Source: Ornatilinea sp.
GTDB lineage: Bacteria; Chloroflexota; Anaerolineae; Anaerolineales; Anaerolineaceae
Reading direction: 5' to 3'
Assembly (NCBI GenBank): GCA_018433975.1
Contig: JAHDQE010000064.1
Location: 1-64,000, forward strand
Length of the DNA: 64,000 nucleotides
The notes below the pieces were generated by a model. That model searched no databases, was not told the origin of the DNA, and saw nothing but the letters and a program-made list of their open reading frames with translations. Both the position numbers and the translations under genes were made by a program. This document shows, in pieces, positions 42,821-51,442 of this stretch; within the stretch, counting starts at the first letter, position 1, and each line of letters begins with the position of its first letter.

Positions 42821-43834
42821 ATGAAAAAGCATCGTACGTTATTTGTTACACATCGTGGGCTGCGCCACCAACAGGATGCGATTGATGCAGCGCCTGATGA
42901 ACTGGATATTGTGATGCTGCGCGACCCGGATAAAGCAGACCTGTTGAAATATCTCCCCGATGCGGAGTTTTTAATCAGCGAGCGTTCCGGCATTATTGAC
43001 GCCGATATCATTGCAGCGGGAAAACAACTGCGGTTGATTCAACGGTTGGGCTCTCAGACCTGGGACATGGATGTTGCTGCAGCCCGAAGCAGCGGGATAC
43101 CGATTTGCTATTGGCCGGTCTGGACCACGATTATGGTTGCGGAACATATGATTCTCCAGATTTTGTCGGTCCTCAAGCGTGCCAAAGAGATGATGTATAT
43201 CGCAGAAGAGGCGGATGACTGGGGAAAACCTCCGAAACTTTGTGACGAGGACTATTTCGCGTATAACTGGTCTGACCGGGAAGACATTAAAGGCCTGTAT
43301 CACAGCACGGTGGGTATTCTTGGTTTTGGGGAGATTGGCGTGGAGATCGCACGGCGGGTGAAGCCGTATGGCTGCACGGTGTTGTATAACAAGCGCAACC
43401 GACTTCCGGAAGAAGCTGAAATTGGCCTTGAGCTTGAATACGCTACAAAAGAAGAGATCCTGGAAAAAAGTGACGTGGTGTGTTCCCTGCTGCCGTATTA
43501 TCCTGAAACCGTCCTCTCGCTGGATGCGGATTTCTTCCGTTCTATGAAAGAAGGGGCTTTCTTTGTGCACTGTGGTGCAGGCGGCGTGATTGATGAAGAT
43601 GCGTTAATCGAGGCCCTGCGTTCCGACCACCTGGGAGGAGCCGCTCTGGATACTTTTAATTGGGAGCCAATTCGTCCTGACGATCCATTGTTGGAGCTTG
43701 CGCGTGACCCCATGGTGAATCTGATCCTGACTCCGCATGTGGCAGCCGGATCTCCATTGGTAGATGGACGAAGAGGAGATTACACCAATCTAATTGCTGT
43801 ATTGGAAGGGAAACCACTTAAGTTTCAACTTTAG
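42821..43834 (+). CDS. D-isomer 2-hydroxyacid dehydrogenase family protein lacking the catalytic Arg
   Basis: 337-aa member of the D-2-hydroxyacid dehydrogenase family. The NAD loop VGILGFGEIGVEIARR (about 164-179) is intact. The segment that normally reads N-T-A-R-G is HCGAG at 250-254, leaving Ala253 in place of the catalytic Arg; Glu282 (WEP) and His306 (TPH) are kept. Reading frame and sequence around it are sound. CAGGAG precedes ATG. It is the last gene of its run, closed by a long hairpin. Substrate reduction may use another residue, or the protein may have a different role. Confidence 0.85.
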   Translation: MKKHRTLFVTHRGLRHQQDAIDAAPDELDIVMLRDPDKADLLKYLPDAEFLISERSGIIDADIIAAGKQLRLIQRLGSQTWDMDVAAARSSGIPICYWPVWTTIMVAEHMILQILSVLKRAKEMMYIAEEADDWGKPPKLCDEDYFAYNWSDREDIKGLYHSTVGILGFGEIGVEIARRVKPYGCTVLYNKRNRLPEEAEIGLELEYATKEEILEKSDVVCSLLPYYPETVLSLDADFFRSMKEGAFFVHCGAGGVIDEDALIEALRSDHLGGAALDTFNWEPIRPDDPLLELARDPMVNLILTPHVAAGSPLVDGRRGDYTNLIAVLEGKPLKFQL

Positions 43835-43848
43835 TTGAACTTGACACG

Positions 43849-43894
43849 ATGACAAAAATCACCAGCGATTTGTTATGCTGGTGATTTTTGTCAT
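43849..43894. terminator. Long hairpin between the hydroxyacid dehydrogenase and DeoR genes
   Basis: 18-bp perfect stem ATGACAAAAATCACCAGC / GCTGGTGATTTTTGTCAT with a 10-nt loop. The T5 run lies within the 3' arm. It ends the UbiD-side transcript just before the DeoR promoter. Confidence 0.7.
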
Positions 43895-43906
43895 GATAAA
43901 AAGTGC

Positions 43907-43935
43907 TTGTAATGTTTTTGAATAAACAGTACAAT
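43907..43935 (+). promoter_or_regulatory. Promoter of the DeoR / sugar importer operon
   Basis: TTGTAA (43907-43912), 17 nt, TACAAT (43930-43935), about 76 nt before the chosen TTG start at 44018. Confidence 0.6.
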
Positions 43936-44017
43936 GGGGAATATAAACAAATTCATCCAAGTTAATGCTTATTAATTGATTGTTAACGATCATTTAACAC
44001 TGAGGATTGGATCAACC

Positions 44018-44815
44018 TTGTTAAAATCGAAACGACAGGAAAAAATTCTGGCTGATCTCCGGCAATATCAAATGATGTCTGTGGCCGAATTGAAAGAGAG
44101 TTTTGATGTCAGTGAGATTACCATCCGGCGTGACCTTGATGATTTGGAACAAGAGGGGCTTCTCCGCCGTGTGCATGGTGGCGCCAGAATTGTAACGCAT
44201 TCCCAACCCGAACCCCCCGTACTGCTCCGGCAGAAAGAACAGATTGAAGAAAAAGAAGCAATTTCGGAATTGGCACTTGAATTGATTCGGGATGGAGATG
44301 TGATTGCGCTGGAATCGGGTTCCACCACAATTGCACTTGCCCGAAAAATTGCTCAGAAAGAATGGAAAAATTTACAGGTCATTACCAATAATTTTGAAAT
44401 TCAAAAAGTACTGCGAAACGCTTCCAATATTCAATTGGTTTTTGTAGGCGGGTTTGTTGACCAAGAAGAGATGTGTACGTATGGCGAACTGGCAGAAACC
44501 GCTTTGAAGCGTCTCAGAGTGCGAAAGTTTTTTTGTGGCTGCCGGGGAATTGACCCCGTGTTTGGCCGGTCTAACAACATTCAAACCGGTTTTGAAATTG
44601 GCACCGTCCGTTCTTTTGCAGAAATTTCTGAACAAATTATTATGCTGGCGGATCATACAAAATTTGGGTTAACTTTTGCTTTACAGATGCTCCCCAATGA
44701 TCAAATTGATACCATTATCACCAGCAATCAAACATCTGATGAGACTCTGGACCTCTTTGAGGCGCAAGGAATTGAGATTAAAGTAGCTGAAATTGTTCCA
44801 TTATCATCTTTATAA
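44018..44815 (+). CDS. DeoR-family transcription regulator
   Basis: 265-aa sugar-responsive repressor. N-terminal HTH: KRQEKILADLRQY, then SVAELKESFDVSEITIRRDLDDLEQEGLLRRVHGGA. The C-terminal DeoRC domain has SGSTTIALA and AEISEQIIMLADHTKFG and binds a phosphosugar. No ATG fits; TTG at 44018, with GAGGAT upstream, gives the typical start just before SKRQ; a longer frame opens at TTG 43976 without a ribosome site. It probably controls the following sugar importer, dehydrogenase, nucleotidase and aldolase genes, with a phosphorylated intermediate as effector. Confidence 0.88.
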   Translation: MLKSKRQEKILADLRQYQMMSVAELKESFDVSEITIRRDLDDLEQEGLLRRVHGGARIVTHSQPEPPVLLRQKEQIEEKEAISELALELIRDGDVIALESGSTTIALARKIAQKEWKNLQVITNNFEIQKVLRNASNIQLVFVGGFVDQEEMCTYGELAETALKRLRVRKFFCGCRGIDPVFGRSNNIQTGFEIGTVRSFAEISEQIIMLADHTKFGLTFALQMLPNDQIDTIITSNQTSDETLDLFEAQGIEIKVAEIVPLSSL

Positions 44816-45076
44816 CTTATAAGTAGTAGGCTGATTTGTCGTTTTTGACGGATCGGTTCTGTTTGCTGTAAACCTGAAAAAACGGATCTAAAATGGTTTC
44901 GGCAACTCGATGAAGCTTTTCCCTGATAAAAGAGAAAAACTTTGATCTAAATTAATACAAAGGAGGTGGTTTGCCGGAAAAATAATGGCGTTTAAAAAAG
45001 GTAAATTCTTTTATACAGAGAAATGAATTAAACCTTAACGTCCAGCGTTTAATTTAATAAATTAGGAGGAAGTTTG
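44816..45076. other. Spacer before the sugar-binding lipoprotein gene
   Basis: 260 nt with no convincing gene. It contains AGGAGGTGG at 44960-44970 followed at 44984 by a 13-codon frame (MAFKKGKFFYTEK) that is too short and too far from the site to be called. No clean promoter or terminator. Confidence 0.4.
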
Positions 45077-46528
45077 ATGAAGCACCATAGCTTGTTTTCT
45101 AAATTGTTTGTATTGTTGGTAATTGTTGCGCTTCTGGCAGCTTGTGCCCCAGCAGCGACAACTCCTGCGGCTGAAGAACCTGCTGCAGCAGAACCCGCAG
45201 CTGAAGAACCTGCGGCTGAAGAGCCTGCAGCTGCAGAAGAAGCGGCACCTGCTGAAGTGGCCGCAGAACCAGTGGATTTCGTTACCTGGTATCAGTACGA
45301 CCAGAATAATGATGATCCGGCAGCGGACGAACGTGTTGGAAATGAATATCTGCGCAACAAGATTCCAGAATTCAATGAAGCATTCGCAGGTAAATGGAAT
45401 TGGGTGAACGTGCCAAAGGCTTTTGACAAGATGGATGCCGAATTGGCCGCTGCCAGCCAGGCTGGTGGAGACGTTCCGGATGTGTATGAAATCCTCACAG
45501 ATAATATCAACACTTTCTACCGGAATGGCGTTCTTCAAGATCTGACCGAATGGGCACAGGCACAGGAATGGTACGGCGATCTTGACAGCAGTGCAATTGA
45601 ATCCTGCAAAGGCCCCGATGGTAAGCTCTATTGTATTCCGCTTGCCCAACAGCCTCAGGTTGTCTATGTATGGACCGATCGTTTCCCGAATGGTTACCCC
45701 AAAACTCCTGAAGAATTTATGCAACAGGCTGAAGCTTTGAAAGAACAGGGCTATTACGCGATCACTTTCTTTGGGTCTACCGATAAAGGCGGCGTGGGCA
45801 TCAAACGGGCCATTTTCACCATTCTCTCTTCTTTTGGTGGTTACCTGGATGACGGTGAGGGCAATATGCTGCTTAACACCCCAGAAAATATCGCAGCAAT
45901 TGAATTTATGCGTGAGATTGTCGCAAAAGGGTATGTACCGGAAATCGCTTTTGCCGGTGGATTCCAGGAAGAGGAAGCTTTCAAAGATTCTTCGGCCGGC
46001 TCTTTCCCCACCGGTTTGAACGGTTATCGCTACGTCAATCCACTCACGGCTCCCAACGGAACGAAATATGAAAAAGGGAACGAGAATGATTTCCTGGATG
46101 CCATTGCGGCCGGCGATATTTACCTTTCTTCATTCTTATCCGCAGAAGGGTATGCCCCTGGTTGTGACACCAAATCCCGAGGCGTCTCCATTCCTGTTGG
46201 CGCAAAGAATATAGACGCTGCTTATGATTACATCAACTGGATTATGAGCCCAGAACAGAATGCGGATTATGCGATTGGTGTTGGCGGTGGTTTCCCCACA
46301 TTGAAGGCGACCCTTTCCAATGAATATTTCCAGACACCCTATTACCAACAGGCAGAAGAGGCAGTAAGTGCCAGTGCTTGCCGTCCATGGTATGGCTCTC
46401 TGGAACGCCCCGCAGAAGCCCAACCTCTGGCAATGGCTGTTATTTACAAATTGGTCAAAGAAGATCCCACTGCGGATATTGCTGCTGCGCTGACTCAGGC
46501 GCAAGATGAATACAACGCAGGGAATTAA
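45077..46528 (+). CDS. Sugar ABC importer substrate-binding lipoprotein (family 1)
   Basis: 483-aa extracellular binding lipoprotein. The signal peptide ends in the lipobox LLAAC with Cys23, followed by a Glu/Pro/Ala repeat linker (about residues 30-65). The mature domain begins with VDFVTWYQYDQ and has YCIPLAQQPQVVYVWTDRF and other features of carbohydrate-binding SBP_bac_1 proteins. ATG at 45077 follows AGGAGG; a TTG just before it is less likely. The permeases follow after a hairpin. The cargo is probably a sugar or sugar derivative; it is not further defined. Confidence 0.88.
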   Translation: MKHHSLFSKLFVLLVIVALLAACAPAATTPAAEEPAAAEPAAEEPAAEEPAAAEEAAPAEVAAEPVDFVTWYQYDQNNDDPAADERVGNEYLRNKIPEFNEAFAGKWNWVNVPKAFDKMDAELAAASQAGGDVPDVYEILTDNINTFYRNGVLQDLTEWAQAQEWYGDLDSSAIESCKGPDGKLYCIPLAQQPQVVYVWTDRFPNGYPKTPEEFMQQAEALKEQGYYAITFFGSTDKGGVGIKRAIFTILSSFGGYLDDGEGNMLLNTPENIAAIEFMREIVAKGYVPEIAFAGGFQEEEAFKDSSAGSFPTGLNGYRYVNPLTAPNGTKYEKGNENDFLDAIAAGDIYLSSFLSAEGYAPGCDTKSRGVSIPVGAKNIDAAYDYINWIMSPEQNADYAIGVGGGFPTLKATLSNEYFQTPYYQQAEEAVSASACRPWYGSLERPAEAQPLAMAVIYKLVKEDPTADIAAALTQAQDEYNAGN

Positions 46529-46545
46529 ACAACTTTACTAGTAAA

Positions 46546-46576
46546 GAGAGACAGGGTGTAACTCACCCTGTCTCTC
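46546..46576 (+). terminator. Hairpin between binding protein and permease genes
   Basis: 13-bp perfect stem GAGAGACAGGGTG / CACCCTGTCTCTC with a 5-nt loop, 17 nt after the lipoprotein stop; no direct T-run (a T6 follows 16 nt later). It is likely a transcript-stabilising or partial terminator, as at 11601 in the other importer. Confidence 0.65.
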
Positions 46577-46636
46577 CAATATGCAATTATTTTTTCTTCA
46601 GACAATATCGGGTAATATGAAAGGTTTATTTTAACA

Positions 46637-47581
46637 ATGCAACAGACACGAAACCGCTTAAAAAATGGTAAGTGGCTGCGTAATTCCCTTCCATTTTGGT
46701 TGATCATGCCTACGATAATTGTTCTGCTCGTCGTACAGGTTTATCCTGCGCTGTACACGGGATGGTTGAGTCTGCAAGAACGAGAGCCAACCGGGTGGAC
46801 TTTTGTTGGTTTTAAGAATTTTGAGCGCCTCTTTGGCACGAGCCAATTTTCTGAAAGTGTTGGTCACACCATTGTTTTCCTGGTGGGATATGTAACCATA
46901 ACGATGATTGTCGGCTTTTTTACTGCGTTTTTGTTAAGCCGTAAAATACGCTTTACAGGTTTTTACCTTACCCTGCTTTTTATCCCCTGGGTGATTGCAC
47001 AGATTATCGCCGGGTTGGTTTTCCGCTTACTGGTTGTGCCGGATTATGGTTTGCTTTCCGGTATTTTACAAAACCCGGCGTTATTCCCGCCCAATGGTCT
47101 CTCCATTCTGACAGCGGTGACTCCAAAGCCGTGGATAGGGGACTTCCCTTTTCCTCCTTCTCCGGCTATGATTTTGCTCATTCTGGCTTCAACCTGGCGG
47201 GCGTTGCCCTTTGTGACTCTGCTGCTGCTGGCTTCTATTCAGACCGTATCCAAAGAAGTGCTGGAGAGCAGCCGAATTGATGGAGCAAACGGCTGGCAGG
47301 TGATTCGATATATCATGCTGCCTTTGATGCTGCCCACATTAGTGGTAACGATTTTTAACCTTACCCTGAGCGGCATGAATGGTGTTGGAATGGTTTTCAG
47401 TTTGACGAATGGTGGACCGGGAACATCTACACAGGTGTTAAGCTATATGCTTTATACCATTGGCTGGGGACAGCTCCGGTTTGGCCGGGCAGCGGCTCTG
47501 GCGTTGATCATTGCAGTGATCAACTGGTTTTTGATCGGCAGTACGCTGCGCATTACACGTGTAGAGAAAGCGAGCTACTAA
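46637..47581 (+). CDS. Sugar ABC importer permease (MalF/UgpA-like)
   Basis: 314-aa binding-protein-dependent permease with about six membrane segments. The EAA loop ESSRIDGANGWQVIRYIMLPLMLPT contacts the ATPase. TPTIIVLLVVQVYPALYTG-like N-terminal helix is typical. It is one base from the second permease, with which it forms the channel. No ATPase gene occurs in this operon, so it must rely on a shared MsmK/UgpC-type ATPase elsewhere. Confidence 0.9.
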   Translation: MQQTRNRLKNGKWLRNSLPFWLIMPTIIVLLVVQVYPALYTGWLSLQEREPTGWTFVGFKNFERLFGTSQFSESVGHTIVFLVGYVTITMIVGFFTAFLLSRKIRFTGFYLTLLFIPWVIAQIIAGLVFRLLVVPDYGLLSGILQNPALFPPNGLSILTAVTPKPWIGDFPFPPSPAMILLILASTWRALPFVTLLLLASIQTVSKEVLESSRIDGANGWQVIRYIMLPLMLPTLVVTIFNLTLSGMNGVGMVFSLTNGGPGTSTQVLSYMLYTIGWGQLRFGRAAALALIIAVINWFLIGSTLRITRVEKASY

Positions 47582-47582
47582 A

Positions 47583-48521
47583 ATGCGGAATATACTTCAT
47601 GAAATTCAACGGAACTGGAAACAGCTGTTAACTCATTTTCTTTTGATTCTAGCCTGTCTGTTTGCAATGCTGCCCATCGCGACAACATTATTGATCTCTT
47701 TTAAACAGCAGCAAGATATTACCCGAAAGCCCCCTGTTCTTTTCCCCTGTGATACCGAAACAGCCTCTTTTGATCTGTCGGCGTGCCGTTGGGCTGTGGA
47801 GGGTTATCAACGCGTTCTGGCTCCCAAACCAGCAGAGAATTCCCTTTTGGGTTTTACCCTGACAGGGAACATGATCAAAACTTACCTGCCTAACACGCTC
47901 ATGTATGCCAGCATTGCATCGCTGGTGGTGGTTTTTCTGGCCGGAACATCCGGGTATGCTTTCTCGCGGTTTAATTTTCGTGGACATAACGCGTTGCTCA
48001 CGGGTATCCTTGCAATTACCGGCGTTCCACTTCTAACGAACTTGCTCGCGCTGTATCAAATGGCGGTAGTTCTTCGAAAATCGGCATTACCTTTTGATGA
48101 TCGGGTTTTTATTATTATTGTCTACATTGGCTTTTTCCTGCCGCTCAGTGTGTGGATTGCAAAAGGGTTCTTTGACGCCATTCCACGTGATTTGGAGGAA
48201 GCTGCTTTGATCGATGGCTGCGGCCCGATGGGGGTATTGCTGCGAATCACGATGCCGTTGGCGCTGCCGGGTTTATTGGCGGTTTTCCTGCTCACATTTG
48301 TCAATGTTTGGAACGAGTTTATCGCGGGATATTTGCTGGTCTCGAAGAATGAGTATAAACCCGCTATGTTTGGCCTTTATGATTTCCTGGGTCAAAATAT
48401 TATCAACCTGCAAGTCATTGCAGCGGCGTGTATTCTAATCGCTTTACCTGTGGTTGTCCTTTTCCTGTTTGCACGGAACAGTTTCTTTAAGGCCCTGGTT
48501 GAAGGTGCAGTTAAAGGATAG
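47583..48521 (+). CDS. Sugar ABC importer permease (MalG/UgpE-like)
   Basis: 312-aa permease with six predicted membrane segments. The EAA loop reads DLEEAALIDGCGPMGVLLRI. A periplasmic insert with two Cys residues (PCDTETASFDLSACRW, about 55-70) sits between the first and second helices and could form a disulfide; this insert is unusual for the family. It is transcribed directly behind the MalF-like gene. It is followed after 106 nt by the hydroxyacid dehydrogenase gene. Confidence 0.9.
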   Translation: MRNILHEIQRNWKQLLTHFLLILACLFAMLPIATTLLISFKQQQDITRKPPVLFPCDTETASFDLSACRWAVEGYQRVLAPKPAENSLLGFTLTGNMIKTYLPNTLMYASIASLVVVFLAGTSGYAFSRFNFRGHNALLTGILAITGVPLLTNLLALYQMAVVLRKSALPFDDRVFIIIVYIGFFLPLSVWIAKGFFDAIPRDLEEAALIDGCGPMGVLLRITMPLALPGLLAVFLLTFVNVWNEFIAGYLLVSKNEYKPAMFGLYDFLGQNIINLQVIAAACILIALPVVVLFLFARNSFFKALVEGAVKG

Positions 48522-48627
48522 ATTTATCACGGGTACATCATTATGCGTTTTCGGAATTTGCAGGGTTGTTGATACAAGATTGCTGAAGAAATTATCGATA
48601 ATGGTGCTGTGAAAGGATATTTCAAAG

Positions 48628-49626
48628 ATGGCAAAGCCAAAAGTTGTAATTGTTATTGGACAAAAATATTATGATCGGATGATTAACCCCAAAGCTATGG
48701 AAGCGCTTGCCGGTTTTGCTGAGGTGGTTCACCATTCCGGAGATGATCCTGCCACCAAAGAGGAGCTGATGCAGCTATTGGCTGATGCAGACGCATGTGT
48801 GACAAGCTGGGAAGTAGCTCCCCTGGATGCGGATGTGATTGCTTCAGCGCCAAAGCTGAAGGCAATGGTCCACATGGGCGGGAGTGTTAAGAAGATGGTT
48901 TCTGATGCGATGTGGGCGAAAGGGATTAAAGTATTTTCGGCCCGACCTGCGCTGGCGAAAGATGTTGCTGAAACAGCGCTGGGATTAATGATTATTGGGA
49001 TAAAAAATATCTGGCCGCTTGCACAACACGTCCGGGAGGGAGGCTGGCGGGACAGTCCCTATTGGCCATCTCGTGAACTGCACCGAAATAATGTCGGAAT
49101 TATTGCGGCGAGTGAAGTTGGCCGGCATGTCATCGAACTCCTGAAACCTTTTGAACCGAATATCTTGTTGTTTGATCCCTTTGTTTCAGAAGAAAAGGCC
49201 GCAGAATTGGGTGTGAGAAAGGTCTCTCTGGAAGAACTGGCTCGAGAATCGGATGTAATTTCAATCCATGCACCCTCGCTGCCTTCAACTATCCGGATGG
49301 TCAACGCGGAAATTTTGCAAATGATGAAGGACGATTGTATTCTGGTCAATACGGCCCGAGGAACTTTGGTTGATCAGCCGGCTTTGATTGCTGAACTGGA
49401 AAAGGGGCGCTTATTCGCCTTTTTGGATGTAACGGATCCGGAACCCCCTGAACCGGACAGCCCATTGAGAAAGCTGCCCAATGTGGTCGTCATGCCTCAC
49501 CTCGCGGGCTGTATCGAAGATTGCAGCCATTTGAGCACGCTGGCAGTAGAAGAACTGCGCCGGTTTTTCAATGGAGAGCCACTTATTAACGAAATAACCG
49601 TGGATATACTGGATAAAATTGGTTAA
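48628..49626 (+). CDS. D-isomer 2-hydroxyacid dehydrogenase
   Basis: 332-aa NAD(P)-dependent dehydrogenase. Catalytic Arg244 (VNTARG) and His291 (VMPHLAG) are intact, with Glu in the DPEPPEP stretch. The nucleotide loop is VGIIAASEVGRHV (about 156-168): only the last Gly of the GxGxxG pattern is kept, the first two being Ala and Ser. Related proteins with G-A-S in this loop are known, so it may still bind NAD. AAAGGA precedes ATG. It lies directly after the importer genes, so a hydroxy acid derived from the imported sugar is a reasonable substrate. Confidence 0.85.
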   Translation: MAKPKVVIVIGQKYYDRMINPKAMEALAGFAEVVHHSGDDPATKEELMQLLADADACVTSWEVAPLDADVIASAPKLKAMVHMGGSVKKMVSDAMWAKGIKVFSARPALAKDVAETALGLMIIGIKNIWPLAQHVREGGWRDSPYWPSRELHRNNVGIIAASEVGRHVIELLKPFEPNILLFDPFVSEEKAAELGVRKVSLEELARESDVISIHAPSLPSTIRMVNAEILQMMKDDCILVNTARGTLVDQPALIAELEKGRLFAFLDVTDPEPPEPDSPLRKLPNVVVMPHLAGCIEDCSHLSTLAVEELRRFFNGEPLINEITVDILDKIG

Positions 49627-49627
49627 T

Positions 49628-51412
49628 ATGGGAGAGTTGTCCGTATCAATGAAGACCCTTCGCGTAAAACGAGGAATACCGAATCCGAACGGGGCACAAC
49701 GGACACATCTTTTTCTGTTGGAAGGCGATGCTACTGAAGATCAGGTGAGTATTGATGTCTCTCCGGATTTAGAACTGCTGTCACCTGCCTGGCATTATGA
49801 AAACCGCCCCTTCCGGTTGAAGATCCTTCATTTTAATGACTTGCATGGTCATGTCTCCAGAATCCGGCGTACATCCGGCAACGTACCTATTTTCTCCAAA
49901 ATTGTTTCTCATATCAAGGAGACCAGAGCTAAATGTGAATCCAACGATTATTCTGCCGTACTGGTTCTGTCAGGCGGCGATGACATTATTGGTTCTTCTT
50001 TTGATACGTTGGTAGGAGATTGTCCGGCGAGTTATGATATCCACGTCGGGTATCATCTGTACTCCAAAGCAGGAATTGATGCAGGGGTGTTTGGTAATCA
50101 TGAATTTGACCTTGGGGCTAATTTACTTGCCCATGCAATTCGGACGGATGCCAGATTTCCTCTTCTTTCGGCGAATCTAAAACCCACTGAAGCCTTACAG
50201 GGCTGTTATTATCCGGCTGCAATTTTCCTGATCAAAGGGATTCGTGTTGGAGTGATTGGTCTGACCACACCATCAGGAATTCGACGCCGCAAAAATTCGG
50301 ATGTGGAGGTTGTTGATCCCGTCAGCGTGGTCAAAGGTTTACTTCCGGGTGTGCGTTCAATGAGTGATATTGTGATTATTTTAAGCCACCTGGGGAGAAA
50401 CCTGGGCTCTTCAACTGCACCGGTTCGTCTGGCCGGGGATGTCGAGCTGGCTGAAAGCCTTCCCTATGGAGCAGTCGATTTAATTATTGGCGCGCATACA
50501 CATGACGCACTCAACGAGGATAAATTAGAGCTTAATAATGTTGTAAATGGAATTCCCATCGTTCAGGCCGGTTATGGCGGAAGATATGTGGGGGAAGTGG
50601 ATATTGTACTGCGAGACGAGCCTACTGTGGCAGATGTCCATTTGAATTTCACCGCTGAAATGCCTGTAGATGAAGAATTTGAACGTGAATATGTCGCGCC
50701 ATTATTCGAAAAAGTACGTCCCATGTTTGAGCAAAAGCTTGGACGTGTTGTGGACAGCTGGGAAGTTACAAAAGATGCCTGTTGTGATGATTGTGCTTTT
50801 AATGAGTCGGCTTTACATAATTTCATCACCGATACCATGGTATCTCGATCTAAAGCGGCCGGATTTGATGTGGATTTTGCGGCACTGGACTCTTCTGCGC
50901 TTCGAGCGGGGCTAACGCCAGGTAGTGAGTTGAGGTATATAGATTGGTTAAGGGTTATGCCCTATGCCGATACGCTGGTCATTTGCAGCTTGACCGGAGA
51001 ACAACTGCGGGATTTTATTGAGGACAATGCTCGCCGGGTTGATATTTCCGGTGAACCGCATAAGGAACGCGGATTCTTGCAATTCAGTCAGGAGATTCGT
51101 TATCGAATTGAAATTAATGCAAACCGGTCAAAGATCAGAGCATTAGATATCACAGTTGCTGGAATTCCTATTGAAAAACAGTTGGATAAAACTTTCCATT
51201 TTGTCGGCACAAGTTTTTTCCGAGGATTTGCCTATACCTGGGAAAAGCAAACATCAATTTCAATGGATTTATTTTTGTTTCATCCAAAAACTGAAGCGTG
51301 CCATGATACCGGACTTTTTGTGCGGGATTTAATGCTGGCACAAATTGAACAATTTGGCGGAGTTACAAGAGAGGGCGGAGCAAAGAAAGATGGCAGATTA
51401 ATTGTATTTTAA
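49628..51412 (+). CDS. 5'-nucleotidase/2',3'-cyclic phosphodiesterase family metallophosphatase, cytoplasmic form
   Basis: 594-aa two-domain protein. Metallophosphatase motifs: HFNDLHGH, SGGDD, GNHEFD, a SHLG strand and GAHTHD. The C-terminal 5'-nucleotidase domain (about 370-590) has FNESALHNFITD and AALDSSALRAGL. It has no signal peptide, whereas most relatives are secreted; a 60-residue N-terminal extension precedes the first motif. ATG at 49628 is one base after the previous stop; ATG at 49649 is an alternative. Within the sugar operon it may dephosphorylate a nucleotide or sugar phosphate inside the cell. DeoR-type control fits nucleoside breakdown. Confidence 0.82.
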   Translation: MGELSVSMKTLRVKRGIPNPNGAQRTHLFLLEGDATEDQVSIDVSPDLELLSPAWHYENRPFRLKILHFNDLHGHVSRIRRTSGNVPIFSKIVSHIKETRAKCESNDYSAVLVLSGGDDIIGSSFDTLVGDCPASYDIHVGYHLYSKAGIDAGVFGNHEFDLGANLLAHAIRTDARFPLLSANLKPTEALQGCYYPAAIFLIKGIRVGVIGLTTPSGIRRRKNSDVEVVDPVSVVKGLLPGVRSMSDIVIILSHLGRNLGSSTAPVRLAGDVELAESLPYGAVDLIIGAHTHDALNEDKLELNNVVNGIPIVQAGYGGRYVGEVDIVLRDEPTVADVHLNFTAEMPVDEEFEREYVAPLFEKVRPMFEQKLGRVVDSWEVTKDACCDDCAFNESALHNFITDTMVSRSKAAGFDVDFAALDSSALRAGLTPGSELRYIDWLRVMPYADTLVICSLTGEQLRDFIEDNARRVDISGEPHKERGFLQFSQEIRYRIEINANRSKIRALDITVAGIPIEKQLDKTFHFVGTSFFRGFAYTWEKQTSISMDLFLFHPKTEACHDTGLFVRDLMLAQIEQFGGVTREGGAKKDGRLIVF

Positions 51413-51442
51413 ATCATCGGATAGGTTCTAAGGAGATAACAC

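Noticed and set aside
44984..45025. 13-codon frame behind AGGAGGTGG before the sugar-binding lipoprotein
   Set aside because: Spacing to the ribosome site is too long, and such a short frame is expected by chance; kept only as part of the spacer note.
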